Positions 9,833 through 20,797 are shown, counted from the stretch's first letter. The stretch: 64,000 nucleotides of DNA from Labrenzia sp. PHM005 (GCF_006517275.1 NZ_CP041191.1:4397001-4461000); one strand, 5' to 3'. The notes: generated by a model from the sequence alone, not told the origin. Numbers and translations are program-made.

Positions 9833-10863
9833 GTCTTCGCCTCATTGCATGTTGAGAGAATTTGGTTTGCAGCCCTTTGAGCCATTGAAGGCGCCAGCAA
9901 AAAGCCATGCCGGTAAAAGCCATTGAGCGAAAGCCGGTTTCCGTCCTGCCGGACTTGCGGGAAATTGTCGGCATAGGCCGGGCGGACGCCCGTCCCGGTT
10001 TCGACAATTTGGGCTTCGGCAAAGGCCGGGTGAACGGCATAGGCGGCGTTCAAGAGCTCCATAAGCGAGCGGACTGTAACTGGCCCGCCCTGATCGCTTT
10101 CGATCATCGTCGCCCCGACCATAAAATGATGGTTGTCCCGCGGCACGATGTAAACGGGGATCCTTGGATGCAGCAGGCGGACCGGACGTGACAGGGTGAC
10201 ATCGGGGGCATGCAAAATCGCCATTTCGCCGCGCACACCGCGCAATCCCGTCTCCAAAGCTTTCATGCCCGTGCAATCAACTTCAATTTCCGCCCCAGCC
10301 TGCACCTCCGCCGGCGCCTGGCAAAACCGAACGCCTAGTTTTTCCAGTTTGCCCTTGAGCGCTGTCAGGGCCTTGCGCGGATCGAGATGGGCTTCATCCT
10401 TAAAAAACAGTGCCTTTGAAAACCGCCCGGCCAGATCTGGCTCCAACTCGCCAACGTCAGCGCCGTCAATCCAGTCATAGCAACTGGTGCGGCTGGCAAA
10501 GCGGGAGAGCTCCTGCCTGTCACGCGGAGGAGCAACAACCAGTGTGCCATTTGGGTGCACATGGCCCGGCAGTACAGTCTCCCACCAACTCACCGCCTCT
10601 TTGCCCAACAGAAGAACGTCTTCTGCAGCATTCTCCCGCTCACACCAGGGCGCCAGCATGCCGCCCGCATACCACGAGGCGCTTTTTGGGCCGGGTCCTG
10701 ACGGATCCACAACGGTGACAGCCACACCCCGCGTTGCCAACTCATAAGTGAGTGCAAGTCCTGCGACACCTGCCCCTTTGATCACGACAGTTTTAGTGCC
10801 TGCACCCGTTTTGGCGCCGGTCTGATGCTCTGCTGTCTTTACAGGCGATACTGAAGACCGCAT
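9829..10863 (-). CDS. thiO: Glycine oxidase (FAD), thiamine biosynthesis
   Basis: D-amino-acid-oxidase-fold flavoenzyme that oxidises glycine to iminoacetate for ThiG. The dinucleotide-binding motif GAGVAGLALTYELA lies near residue 32, with a C-terminal FAD segment GFYRHGFLLAPSMA. The ATG at 10863 is preferred: AAGAGGA lies 7 nt upstream, whereas the TTG at 10881 sits ahead of that ribosome site. First gene of the thiOSGE operon and immediately downstream of a TPP riboswitch. No thiC, thiD or thiM is in the window. Confidence 0.93.
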   Translation of the reverse strand: MRSSVSPVKTAEHQTGAKTGAGTKTVVIKGAGVAGLALTYELATRGVAVTVVDPSGPGPKSASWYAGGMLAPWCERENAAEDVLLLGKEAVSWWETVLPGHVHPNGTLVVAPPRDRQELSRFASRTSCYDWIDGADVGELEPDLAGRFSKALFFKDEAHLDPRKALTALKGKLEKLGVRFCQAPAEVQAGAEIEVDCTGMKALETGLRGVRGEMAILHAPDVTLSRPVRLLHPRIPVYIVPRDNHHFMVGATMIESDQGGPVTVRSLMELLNAAYAVHPAFAEAQIVETGTGVRPAYADNFPQVRQDGNRLSLNGFYRHGFLLAPSMAQRAANQILSTCNEAKT

Positions 10864-10996
10864 TGGAATATCCTCTTTCAAGCGGCTCTACCGCCTGCCA
10901 GGTTTTCCTGCTGAGAATGGGGGAGAAGGTGTCCAGCGATCCAGCCGGTTACAGCAAAGTCACTGACGCAGCCTGCACGACACAGACCGTCCCACC

Positions 10997-11104
10997 CTCC
11001 CTTCGCCAGCATGACCTGGATCAGGTTCATCGGGTCCCTGCGCTGCACGGATTATCCGTGCCCAGCAGCATCTCAGCCCCCTTTCGCGGAGGCACCCCGG
11101 GTGA
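10997..11104 (-). promoter_or_regulatory. TPP (THI-box) riboswitch
   Basis: On the minus strand the conserved aptamer blocks appear in order: GGGGTGCC, CTGAGA (11071-11076 on the plus strand as TCTCAG), ACCTGATCCAGGT (11014-11026) and CTGGCGAAGGGA (10998-11009). About 130 nt separate it from the thiO ATG. A small hairpin GCGG/CCGC (10882-10894) sits just before the thiO ribosome site, which would suit translational control, but no U-run terminator is evident. Thiamine pyrophosphate should switch the thi operon off. Confidence 0.96.
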
Positions 11105-11289
11105 AGCCCTGACATGCCTCTTCCGGGACCGGACTGTCAAGAGACGCTCTTAAAGCTCAAAACTCAAATTGCAGGTCCGTGGCACCGGTGACTTGGAAAC
11201 GGACTGTTCAATAGACAAACACAAGCGGCTTCCCAATCTCTAGCTGCAATGCATAATTGGTTTTGGATGAGAGGTTTAAGGAGAGGTCT

Positions 11290-12225
11290 ATGAGCTGGTT
11301 GAATGTTCCCGACCCCACGCCCGGAGATGCGGCAAGCTGCGATCCGATTGACACGATCATTGTCCCGCGCACGTCCGATCTCGGCGGGTTTTCCGTGCGC
11401 CGTGCCTTGCCGTCTGCCAGGCGGCGGATGGTCGGCCCGTTTATCTTCTTCGATCAGATGGGTCCTGCAGAGCTGCTGGTTGGCGGCGGTGTCGATGTCC
11501 GACCGCACCCGCATATCGGTCTTGCGACCGTCACCTATCTTTTTGAAGGCGAGATGTATCACCGCGACAGTTTGGGAACGGAAATCGCAATCTCACCAGG
11601 CGCTCTCAATTGGATGAATGCGGGTAAAGGCATCGTGCACTCCGAGCGCGAACGTCCCGAGCGCATGACCCAGACACGCCCGCTGTTCGGCCTGCAAAGC
11701 TGGGTGGCCTTGCCGAAAAATCTGGAGGAAAGCGACCCGACCTTCCAGCACTTTGGCACGGAGGAACAGCCGGAGTTCGCAGATCAAGGGGTCTCGGTGA
11801 AGCTAATTGCCGGATCGCTTTATGGCCACAATGCGCCGGTGAAAACGGCAACGGAGATGTTTTACGCCGATATTCATTTGGAGCCCGGCGCAAAGGTACC
11901 GCTCGACGCTGGCTGGGAAGAGCGCGGCATTTATACAATCGCCGGGCAAATCTCTATCGCTGGCCAGACTTTCGATCCGGCACAGCTTCTGGTCTTCAAG
12001 CCTGGCGATTCCCTGGTGGTTGAAAACACCTCGCCCTATCCGGCTCGCTTTGTTGTTTTGGGCGGCGAACCAATGGATGGACAACGTTATATCTGGTGGA
12101 ACTTCGTCTCTTCGTCCAAGGAACGGATCGAACAGGCCAAGGAAGACTGGCGCCAGGGCCGGTTCGACATTGTTCCGGGCGACGAGGAGGAATTCATTCC
12201 CCTGCCCGACCGGCCCGGTCCTTGA
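11290..12225 (+). CDS. Pirin family protein (bicupin)
   Basis: Two cupin domains; the N-terminal one holds the pirin metal motif HPHIGLATVTYLFEG with later H and E ligands (MNAGKGIVHSE). Pirins are non-heme iron proteins; some are quercetinases and some are transcription cofactors, and the sequence does not tell which applies. I use the ATG at 11290 (AAGGAGAGG 3 nt upstream of it) rather than an earlier frame start with no site. 311 aa; a perfect 10-bp-stem terminator follows, so the gene is monocistronic. Confidence 0.9.
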   Translation: MSWLNVPDPTPGDAASCDPIDTIIVPRTSDLGGFSVRRALPSARRRMVGPFIFFDQMGPAELLVGGGVDVRPHPHIGLATVTYLFEGEMYHRDSLGTEIAISPGALNWMNAGKGIVHSERERPERMTQTRPLFGLQSWVALPKNLEESDPTFQHFGTEEQPEFADQGVSVKLIAGSLYGHNAPVKTATEMFYADIHLEPGAKVPLDAGWEERGIYTIAGQISIAGQTFDPAQLLVFKPGDSLVVENTSPYPARFVVLGGEPMDGQRYIWWNFVSSSKERIEQAKEDWRQGRFDIVPGDEEEFIPLPDRPGP

Positions 12226-12245
12226 TCCGATCACTACAGCGAACA

Positions 12246-12277
12246 AAAGGCCGCTTCACAAATTTGGAGCGGCCTTT
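12246..12277 (+). terminator. Rho-independent terminator after the pirin gene
   Basis: AAAGGCCGCT and AGCGGCCTTT form a perfect 10-bp stem around a 12-nt loop, 20 bp past the pirin stop. The tail is TTTCTG. Confidence 0.85.
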
Positions 12278-12373
12278 CTGCCGAAACCGGTGCGGAAACG
12301 GCTTTCGGCCACCATTGCCCTTGAAGGTCTGTCTTGCCCTTTATACAAGACAACGATGTTTCAAGGAGTTGTC

Positions 12374-13096
12374 ATGCCCGCACAGCCACGTCCCATATTC
12401 CCAAAAGATACTCTCGCTCTGCGCTGGGAGATTATTGAGACGGCCCGTGCCTTGCCAAAACGCGGCCTGACCAAGGGCACCTCGGGCAATGTCAGCGCTC
12501 GAACAAAGGACGGCTTTCTGATCACACCGTCCGGAACGCCTTATGAGGAACTCACGGAAGCCAAGATCGTCGCGGTCGACCTCAACGGCTGTTACCGCGG
12601 AGACATCCTGCCGTCGTCGGAATGGCGCATGCACCTTGATTTTTATCTGGCGAAACCGTCCTGCGGTGCCGTCGTTCATTGCCATAGCCCGCGGGCAACG
12701 GCGCTCTCCTGCCATCGTAAGGGTATTCCGGCCTTCCACTATATGGTGGCGCTGGCTGGCGGTGACCGCATCGACTGCGCCCGCTATGAGAGCTTCGGCA
12801 CCCGCGCCCTCTCTGAAGCCATGATCGAAGCCTTAGGCGACCGGAACGCCTGCCTTCTCGGCAACCACGGACAAATTGCCGGTGGCCCGACACTCAAGAA
12901 GGCACTCTCGGTCGCTGAAGGGGTCGAAGACTTGGCAGATCAGTATCTTTCATCCCTTGCGCTCGGCGAACCTGTCCTTCTCAATGAAGCCGAAATGGCG
13001 GACATCCTGCAAAAATTCAAAAGTTACGGCAAACAACCCGGCGAATTGGAAGGCGGCCAAGACGCTGCTTTTGAACTGCCGAAGAAGGTGGGCTGA
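12374..13096 (+). CDS. Class II aldolase/adducin family protein (fuculose-phosphate-aldolase-like)
   Basis: Zinc-dependent aldolase or epimerase fold. Zinc ligands are His102 and His104 (VVHCHSPRA) and His165 (LLGNHGQ), with the catalytic Glu83 in SSEWRMH. Phosphate-binding loops are TSGNVSAR and TPSGTPYEE. The ATG at 12374 is preceded by AAGGAG (240 aa, normal for FucA-like proteins); longer frames upstream run into the pirin gene. Only 2 bp separate it from the ROK kinase gene, so a kinase-aldolase sugar-phosphate route is likely; the sugar is unknown. Confidence 0.88.
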   Translation: MPAQPRPIFPKDTLALRWEIIETARALPKRGLTKGTSGNVSARTKDGFLITPSGTPYEELTEAKIVAVDLNGCYRGDILPSSEWRMHLDFYLAKPSCGAVVHCHSPRATALSCHRKGIPAFHYMVALAGGDRIDCARYESFGTRALSEAMIEALGDRNACLLGNHGQIAGGPTLKKALSVAEGVEDLADQYLSSLALGEPVLLNEAEMADILQKFKSYGKQPGELEGGQDAAFELPKKVG

Positions 13097-13098
13097 AC

Positions 13099-13995
13099 AT
13101 GCGTCTGGGTATTGATTGGGGCGGAACCAAAATCGAAATCATCGCTCTTGGTGATGAAGGCGAGGAACTCTTCCGCCAACGCACAGCCACGCCAAAAGAT
13201 GATTACAACGGCTGTCTTCAGGCCGTCAAAAGTCTCGTTGAAGCTGCGGAAAAAGCAACCGGCCAGACCGGGTCTCTCGGTCTCGGCATTCCAGGGTCTC
13301 TGTCGCCCAAAACCGGGCTGGTGAAAAACGCCAATTCCACTTGGATGAATGGCAAACCGCTCGACAAGGACCTGGAAACGCTGCTGAACCGGCCAGTCCG
13401 GATCCAGAATGATGCCAATTGCCTGGCCGTTTCTGAAGCCACCGACGGCGCGGGTGCAGGCGCACATATTGTTCACGCTGTGATCATCGGCACTGGGTCC
13501 GGATCCGGCATCGCCATCGATGGCCACGCCCATCTTGGCGCCAACGGCATCGGCGGCGAATGGGGCGGCATCGCCCTGCCCTGGATGACGGCTGAAGAAT
13601 TTCCGGGCCCCAAAAGCTGGATCGGCCACAACGGTGTGATAGATCTGTGGTGCTCCGGCACCGGTTTTCAGCTGGACTACAAGGAAAAAACCGGCAACCC
13701 GCTCAAAGGTCACGAGATCATCGAGCTCAAGCGCTCAGGCGATCCTGTCGCCACAAAGGTCTACCGGGATTATGTCAGCCGTCTGGCCCGTGCGCTCGCG
13801 ATGTCGGCCAATCTTTTGGACCCGGACGTCTTTGTCCTCGGCGGCGGCATGTCCAACATCGCCGAACTCTACGACGACCTTCCGGATGCCATGCTGCCGT
13901 TTGTGTTTTCCGACACGTTCGAAACACCTATCCGCAAAGCCAAACACGGCGACAGCTCCGGTGTGCGCGGCGCCGCCTGGCTGTGGAACGATTGA
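13099..13995 (+). CDS. ROK-family sugar kinase lacking the zinc site
   Basis: ROK kinases phosphorylate fructose, glucose or N-acetyl amino sugars with ATP. The phosphate-1 loop DWGGTKIE (residues 6-13), the catalytic Asp105 in QNDANCLA and the phosphate-2 loop IIGTGSGSG are all present, so catalysis should be possible. The structural zinc site is not: the usual GEWGH reads GEWGG (Gly157), and the usual C-x-C-G-x-x-G-C reads SWIGHNGV (residues 173-180). The flanking family segments (PWMTAEE, CSGTGFQLDY) are intact, so this is not a frameshift. Co-transcribed with the class II aldolase. Substrate unassigned; the PW...SGTGF context is closest to the fructokinase (Mak) branch. Confidence 0.88.
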   Translation: MRLGIDWGGTKIEIIALGDEGEELFRQRTATPKDDYNGCLQAVKSLVEAAEKATGQTGSLGLGIPGSLSPKTGLVKNANSTWMNGKPLDKDLETLLNRPVRIQNDANCLAVSEATDGAGAGAHIVHAVIIGTGSGSGIAIDGHAHLGANGIGGEWGGIALPWMTAEEFPGPKSWIGHNGVIDLWCSGTGFQLDYKEKTGNPLKGHEIIELKRSGDPVATKVYRDYVSRLARALAMSANLLDPDVFVLGGGMSNIAELYDDLPDAMLPFVFSDTFETPIRKAKHGDSSGVRGAAWLWND

Positions 13996-14024
13996 TCTGA
14001 GTTTTCTTGTCTTCTGACTTTTCC

Positions 14025-14106
14025 GCCGTCCCGGATGCAGCGGAGCGGAAATCCGGGACCGAATGGTGATGGATAATGACTGGTCCCGGCGCTAGGCCGG
14101 GACGGC
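14025..14106. repeat. Cloverleaf-like dispersed intergenic repeat, copy 2
   Basis: Perfect 10-bp terminal inverted repeat GCCGTCCCGG / CCGGGACGGC, an inner TCCCGGA/TCCGGGA hairpin, a second GTCCCGGC/GgCCGGGAC hairpin, and CCGGGACC/GGTCCCGG pairing in the middle. Same architecture as the copies at 6492 and 52029, in diverged sequence. It lies between convergent genes and could act as a two-way terminator. Confidence 0.8.
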
Positions 14107-14136
14107 AATTTCAATATTCTGTCCGGCTAACAGGTA

Positions 14137-15111
14137 CTAACCTCTATCCTTGCCCAGAGCGACAAAGACGATGCCGAGAGCAACGGCGGCGATGGCGCCG
14201 ATTTTGGCTGCATTCGGGATTTCACTGAAAACCAGGTAGCCAAGACCGAGGCCTGCGACCGCTGCGACAGACCCGATTTGGCTCAGGTACACCGGTCCGG
14301 CGACCTGCTGAAGGCGGAAGTAGAGCCCGTACTGCACCGCGAAAGCTCCGATGTTTGCAATCAGCAGACTTGCTGCTGCCGATGTCCAATCGACCGGGAT
14401 GACCGGGATTCCCATGGCCGCATTGAAGACAGCCAGCGCCAGAAACGCGGTCACCATCATGCCAAGGGCCAGCTCGATTGCGGTCGCCCCATCCGGCCAC
14501 TTTAAGGTCCGGTAGATGTTGCCGGCTGCCAGAAAGACTGGGATCGCCAGCGTGACCACCGACCAGAACGAGGCTTCCGCCGACACGCCGGCTCCGCCGC
14601 CCGCCAGCAGAACACCGCCAACAACCCCGGCCAAGACACCAATGCTGCGCAGCATTTTGAACCGCTCCAGGCCGATCAAAACGGCAAAGGCATAGGTCAA
14701 GACCAGAGGAAAGGCGAACGTCAGCGAGACAAAACTGGCTCCCACTTTGGGCGCTGCCATCACTGCGATCATATTAGGGGCGATGAAAAGAAGCCCGGTG
14801 ATTGAAATGTAGGTCAGCAGCCGGATCTTGGCGGACCTTTCCCTCCGGCTTTCCCGGCCGCTTTCAGCGCCTAAGAGTTTCGTCACGAAATACAAAAGCC
14901 CCGCGCCGCCAATAATAGACCATTGCAACAACCCGAGCGGATGCCACCCCACTATGGGCCCCGATTTGGCGAAGATCATCGACAGCGCCAGAAAACTGCC
15001 GACGATAAGCAGAAGAAATAGCGGTTGATCATAGAGCCGCGTTAAAAGAGACCCGCGATGAGGTGCAGCGGATAAGGCGCCCTCAACAGTGGTTTTTGCT
15101 GTCTCCGACAT
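14137..15111 (-). CDS. EamA/DMT-family transporter
   Basis: Ten hydrophobic segments in two five-helix halves, the drug/metabolite transporter plan; 324 aa. Such proteins usually export amino acids, metabolites or drugs. Start taken at ATG 15111, with AAGGA 7 nt upstream; a GTG 27 nt earlier lacks a site. Divergent from a MarR regulator with a palindromic operator between them, which suggests an efflux gene induced by a small molecule. Confidence 0.88.
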   Translation of the reverse strand: MSETAKTTVEGALSAAPHRGSLLTRLYDQPLFLLLIVGSFLALSMIFAKSGPIVGWHPLGLLQWSIIGGAGLLYFVTKLLGAESGRESRRERSAKIRLLTYISITGLLFIAPNMIAVMAAPKVGASFVSLTFAFPLVLTYAFAVLIGLERFKMLRSIGVLAGVVGGVLLAGGGAGVSAEASFWSVVTLAIPVFLAAGNIYRTLKWPDGATAIELALGMMVTAFLALAVFNAAMGIPVIPVDWTSAAASLLIANIGAFAVQYGLYFRLQQVAGPVYLSQIGSVAAVAGLGLGYLVFSEIPNAAKIGAIAAVALGIVFVALGKDRG

Positions 15112-15181
15112 AGGAAAGTCCTTTATCAAATTGCTCACGAACCAGACAGTTGTGCTTGTCGAGAATGAACATAATCATTTT

Positions 15182-15199
15182 TATCTTTATATCAAGATA
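15182..15199. promoter_or_regulatory. Palindromic MarR-type operator
   Basis: TATCTT-tatatc-AAGATA, a perfect 6-6-6 inverted repeat in the divergent EamA/MarR intergenic region. Size and symmetry fit MarR dimers, several of which bind TATCTTGATATCAAGATA-like sites. Confidence 0.65.
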
Positions 15200-15345
15200 C
15201 TTTTCCGCAAGCTTCTTGAAGTCGATTGACAAACAGACTTGATTGACGCAATTTCCAGCCAATCACTTCAAAGCTGACCGTCCCCGCTGTTCACCGTTTT
15301 CAGCGGCAAAGGCATGGCCAGCACCGGCGCGCCAGGAAACCAACC

Positions 15346-15921
15346 ATGACGAAGCCCCCTTCTGAGAAAACCAAAAATCCTCAACACCTTTTTGGAGATC
15401 CCGAAGATCTGTTGATCGACCGGGCTGAGCGCGCCCAGCGCCAATGGCAGAAGGAAATTCCTGAGATCCGGAACCAGCTGACCCCGATGGTCGTCTTGGG
15501 CCGGCTCAACGAAGCCTCTCAGGTTATGAGCAATGATTTTTTGACCCCGGCCTATGCCAAAATCGGCTTGAAGATAGGCGAATTCGATGTACTGGCAACG
15601 CTGGTGCGCTCCGGTCCGCCATACAAATTGACACCCACCGAGCTTTACCGCACCACAATGATGAGTTCCGGCGGCATGACGGCCCGCCTCGACAAATTGG
15701 AAAAAGCCGGTCTGGTGGAACGCTGCCCGCATCCGGAAGACCGGCGCGCGCTCACGGTCTGTGTCACAGATAAGGGACTGGACCTGATCAAGGGCATGAT
15801 GCCGGACTACGTTAAAGCCCAGGCAACCGCCGTGGAAGGTCTGACAACAGACGAACAGGACCAGCTCTCTGGTCTCTTAGAAAAACTCATCCGCTCGGCA
15901 AACGAGAAAAAGTCGGGTTAA
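15346..15921 (+). CDS. MarR-family transcriptional regulator
   Basis: Winged helix with the MarR signature: LTPTELYRTTMMSSGGMTARLDKLEKAGLVERCPHPEDRR (recognition helix and wing, read in overlapping pieces), flanked by dimerisation helices. 191 aa is longer than the usual ~145 because of a charged N-terminal ~45-residue extension. AGGAAACC precedes the ATG. Divergent from the EamA exporter and probably its repressor through the operator at 15182-15199. Confidence 0.9.
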   Translation: MTKPPSEKTKNPQHLFGDPEDLLIDRAERAQRQWQKEIPEIRNQLTPMVVLGRLNEASQVMSNDFLTPAYAKIGLKIGEFDVLATLVRSGPPYKLTPTELYRTTMMSSGGMTARLDKLEKAGLVERCPHPEDRRALTVCVTDKGLDLIKGMMPDYVKAQATAVEGLTTDEQDQLSGLLEKLIRSANEKKSG

Positions 15922-15937
15922 CACAAAGTCTTCACGT

Positions 15938-16990
15938 CTAGTCCAAGACAAAGCGCGCTGTTCCCCGGCTTACGGCTTTGCCATTTCGGACAAGCACCGC
16001 CTCTCCTTGATAGGTCCCGGCCGGCCAGCGCTTTTCCCGCAATTTTCGTCCGGAAAAGGCGACCCATTGCGCCTTGGATCGCGGCATCGGTTTACCGGTG
16101 GAAGCTGCAAACTCTCCCTCCGGCCCCTGCACCTTCAATACCAACCGGTCTCCCTTGCGCAAATTGATCGCCCTTGCAAAGAATACCAGAGCGCCGGAAT
16201 CTGCCAACGGACTTGAGATGCTGCCGTTTTCAAGATCCACTGTCGACATCGGGCCATCCGCAAACCCGAGCTCGATCAAGCTGCCGGATGCATCTTTAAG
16301 CAGATCACCAACCCCGTTTTGCCATAGGGACGTTTCTTGAGACGGTTCAGATACTGTACAGGCCTTCAAAATATCCTTCGAAGGACTGCGGCCCCAAAAG
16401 GGGTCTACGACCGCACCGTCTTTGCGGACCGATAAATGCACATGGGCAAAGGCCGCCAAACCGGAATAACCGATCCGGCCGAGCTTCTGGCCGCGGGCGA
16501 TTTTGTCTCCCGCTTTTACAGCAACGGACCCTTTTTGAAGGTGGCAGTACTGGGTTTCCCAGCCGTCTTCATGAACAAGAACCACGCCATTGCCACACTC
16601 CCGTCCCTTAACCCCGGCACGGTCTATCTCTGTCTGCACAAGCCGGTCGGCCATGTCATTACGGGCACCGCGGACAATCCCGGGTGCAGCTGCCAGAACA
16701 TTCGCCGTTGCTTTGGTATTCAACACCCGGAAGTCTGTTCCCTTATGGCCATCGTATGCTGCCGAGCCGCAGATTGCATCCAGAACACCAGGCTCGGGAT
16801 CGAGGTCGACGTAGTTTTGGACAAAACAGTCTTGGCCTAATTTGCAATCAACAGGCAGGCTAAGACGGAATGTCTCATTGGCCTGCACCGCTTCATGCAA
16901 AGGTACAAAAAAGCTCAGGGCGAAGACTGCCCTTGCAAACCATGAAACAGCCTGTGCACGCGTCACATCAGATCCCATCAAAATAGACAT
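15938..16990 (-). CDS. M23-family metallopeptidase, secreted
   Basis: Periplasmic zinc endopeptidase of the LytM/lysostaphin fold. A signal segment (WFARAVFALSFFVPL...AVQA) is followed by the catalytic H-x3-D in GHKGTDFR, then the HVHLSVR motif that gives H-x-H. The central ~130 residues are the peptidase; about 130 C-terminal residues form a beta-rich region I do not recognise. All catalytic residues are present, so it should be active on peptidoglycan cross-links. The start is unclear: 16990 and 16978 are both plausible ATGs, and a longer frame opens at 17065. Confidence 0.85.
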   Translation of the reverse strand: MSILMGSDVTRAQAVSWFARAVFALSFFVPLHEAVQANETFRLSLPVDCKLGQDCFVQNYVDLDPEPGVLDAICGSAAYDGHKGTDFRVLNTKATANVLAAAPGIVRGARNDMADRLVQTEIDRAGVKGRECGNGVVLVHEDGWETQYCHLQKGSVAVKAGDKIARGQKLGRIGYSGLAAFAHVHLSVRKDGAVVDPFWGRSPSKDILKACTVSEPSQETSLWQNGVGDLLKDASGSLIELGFADGPMSTVDLENGSISSPLADSGALVFFARAINLRKGDRLVLKVQGPEGEFAASTGKPMPRSKAQWVAFSGRKLREKRWPAGTYQGEAVLVRNGKAVSRGTARFVLD

Positions 16991-17112
16991 GCCCCCAGAC
17001 ACATAAACCGCCAAGATATTTCTAACGAGGCCTTTGTCGCTGTCAGCGCCATGGAATCCAAACAACTAGTTGCCGGACTTTATTGCAACAAATGCTGATT
17101 TAATCGTTTTCT

Positions 17113-17979
17113 TCAGGCATGTGCCTCTGTCAATTCGTCCTCTAATGTCTGCCATTGCTGGTTCGAAACCGCCTCTTTTGAGGCCAGGAGCCAATAGGTC
17201 TGGTGATGCGGCAAGGACTCTTCTGAAAGACGGATCAGGTCACCGGTGGCGAGCGCCGCTTGGCATAAGGGTAACGAGCCGAGCAAAACACCAAGGCCAG
17301 CCTTGGCCGCGGTCAAGGCCGAGGAAAACGTATCGAACCTATACTCAGGAAGTGGCACGGCGGGTGCGCCAAACTGCAAGATCCAATCGTTCCACCCCGG
17401 GCGCGGACCGGACACGGCAATGCGCGGCAGGTCCTGCCAATCCTTTTTGCTCTTAAGAAGTTTGGGCGCGGCCACCGGCGCCAAAATTTCCTTATAAAGC
17501 GGCACCTTATAGGCCACCGGCCAGGTGCCCGTGCCATAGCGCACCCGGATGATGTCGTCGTCCTGCAGCCCGTCTTCGGTAAGAACCATGGTCTTGAAGG
17601 AAAACTGCGCACCCGTCGCCTCAGAAAGCTTGTTCAATCGGGACATGATCCACAAATCGATGATCGAGGTGCTGGCTGACACCGTCAGCCGGTTGCGGCT
17701 GACCCCAAACAACCCTTCGGAACTGTCGCGCAACCGGTCAAAGGCCGAGCGCACATGCGGCAACCAAGCTTCACCTTCCACGGTTAAGGCGATGCTGCGT
17801 GGCTGACGCAGAAACAGCTGCGTTCCCAAGAGCTTTTCCAGTTTTCCGATCCGCTGGCTGATCGCCGATTGGGTCAGCCCGGTCTCTTCGGCAGCCCCGG
17901 TAAAACTGCCGCAACGCGCCGCCGCCTCAAAGGCCCGCACCCACTCTAGCGGGAGTTTGTCAAACTTCGGCTGAGCCAT
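17113..17979 (-). CDS. LysR-family regulator (GcvA-like), likely controller of tmpAB
   Basis: 288 aa. The helix-turn-helix is GSFTGAAEETGLTQSAISQR, followed by IGKLEKLLGTQLFLR and a LysR substrate-binding domain. The VSASTSIIDLWIMSRL segment resembles GcvA-type regulators. It faces tmpA across a 96-bp gap, the classic arrangement for a LysR regulator and its target, so response to a phosphonate or betaine-like ligand is a fair inference. I saw no clean T-N11-A box in the gap. Confidence 0.85.
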   Translation of the reverse strand: MAQPKFDKLPLEWVRAFEAAARCGSFTGAAEETGLTQSAISQRIGKLEKLLGTQLFLRQPRSIALTVEGEAWLPHVRSAFDRLRDSSEGLFGVSRNRLTVSASTSIIDLWIMSRLNKLSEATGAQFSFKTMVLTEDGLQDDDIIRVRYGTGTWPVAYKVPLYKEILAPVAAPKLLKSKKDWQDLPRIAVSGPRPGWNDWILQFGAPAVPLPEYRFDTFSSALTAAKAGLGVLLGSLPLCQAALATGDLIRLSEESLPHHQTYWLLASKEAVSNQQWQTLEDELTEAHA

Positions 17980-18060
17980 TACGAAATCACCATCTCAGAC
18001 TGACAAATCATAATTTGAATTCATGCATAAACCACACGATCTTGAGCGCAACCCAATTAG

Positions 18061-19853
<1,793 letters not shown>

Positions 19854-20684
19854 ATGGCAAATCCCGTATGCCTCATCATTATAGACGGCCTGCGTCATGA
19901 TACGGCAATCGAAGAGTGCGGCTACTTGATGGCCGCCGTTGAAGCCAAACAAGCCCGGGCCTGGCAAATGCAGAGCTGCCTGCCGACGATCTCCGCCCCG
20001 CTCTATGAAACCATCCACACCGGACTCGCCCCGATCGAGCACGGGATCTTGAGCAATGAGGCCATCCGCCCGTCAAACAAACCGAATGTCTTTTCAACCT
20101 TGAAGACTGCAGGAAAAACCACCGGCGCGGTGGCGCATTCTTATTATCACACCCTCTACGGCGGCACCGCGTTCGACCCATTTGAGCACACGGAAATCAA
20201 CGATCCGGATGCCCCGGTCCCCTATGCCCGCTACTATTCGATGGAAGGTTATTCAAAGGTCAATCCCGCCTTGCCGTCAGAGACAGATCTTTGCGCGCAG
20301 ACTTGGATCCTCGCCCAGACCCATAAACCGGACTATCTGCTGCTGCATTCTTCCAGCTGCGATTCCCTCGGCCACTACTACACCAGCAGTTCGGCCGAAT
20401 ACCGCCATCAGGCTTGGCGTGTCGACAATGCGCTGTCAAGGCTCATTCCGAGACTCAGGGATGCGGGCTATGATGTGTTGGTGACAGCAGATCATGGCAT
20501 GAACGAAGACGGCCATCATGCGGGCGATCAGCCCGGTTTGCGCGCCGTGCCGTTTTTTGTGTTTTCCGACCGGTTCAAGGCTCCGGAAAATGAGATTCTG
20601 GACCAGAAAGCGATCGCACCAACCATTCTGGCTCTTTTGGAAACGCCCATTCCGCAAAGCATGACTTCAAAAGCGCTCACATAG
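19854..20684 (+). CDS. Alkaline-phosphatase-superfamily hydrolase (type I phosphodiesterase/PhnA-like)
   Basis: The metal site of the superfamily is visible: IIIDGLRHD (Asp11), the nucleophile Thr in CLPTISAP, Asp and His in CDSLGHYY, and ADHGM. At 276 aa it is short, with no signal peptide, hence cytoplasmic. Its ATG directly follows the tmpB TAA with GGGAGG just upstream, so it belongs to the tmp operon. Family members include nucleotide pyrophosphatases and phosphonoacetate hydrolase. TmpA and TmpB already complete the route to betaine, so this enzyme may release the phosphonate from an ester or act on another phosphonate; that is inference. Confidence 0.8.
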   Translation: MANPVCLIIIDGLRHDTAIEECGYLMAAVEAKQARAWQMQSCLPTISAPLYETIHTGLAPIEHGILSNEAIRPSNKPNVFSTLKTAGKTTGAVAHSYYHTLYGGTAFDPFEHTEINDPDAPVPYARYYSMEGYSKVNPALPSETDLCAQTWILAQTHKPDYLLLHSSSCDSLGHYYTSSSAEYRHQAWRVDNALSRLIPRLRDAGYDVLVTADHGMNEDGHHAGDQPGLRAVPFFVFSDRFKAPENEILDQKAIAPTILALLETPIPQSMTSKALT

Positions 20685-20797
20685 AGACTGCTGTGCGGCA
20701 ATTCGCCCAAGGAACTTCAACGGGCCTTGATTTGCAATTCGTCAGGAGATGACCGACGTTCTGATCAACTTAATTTCCAGAGCTATTGGACATCGAC

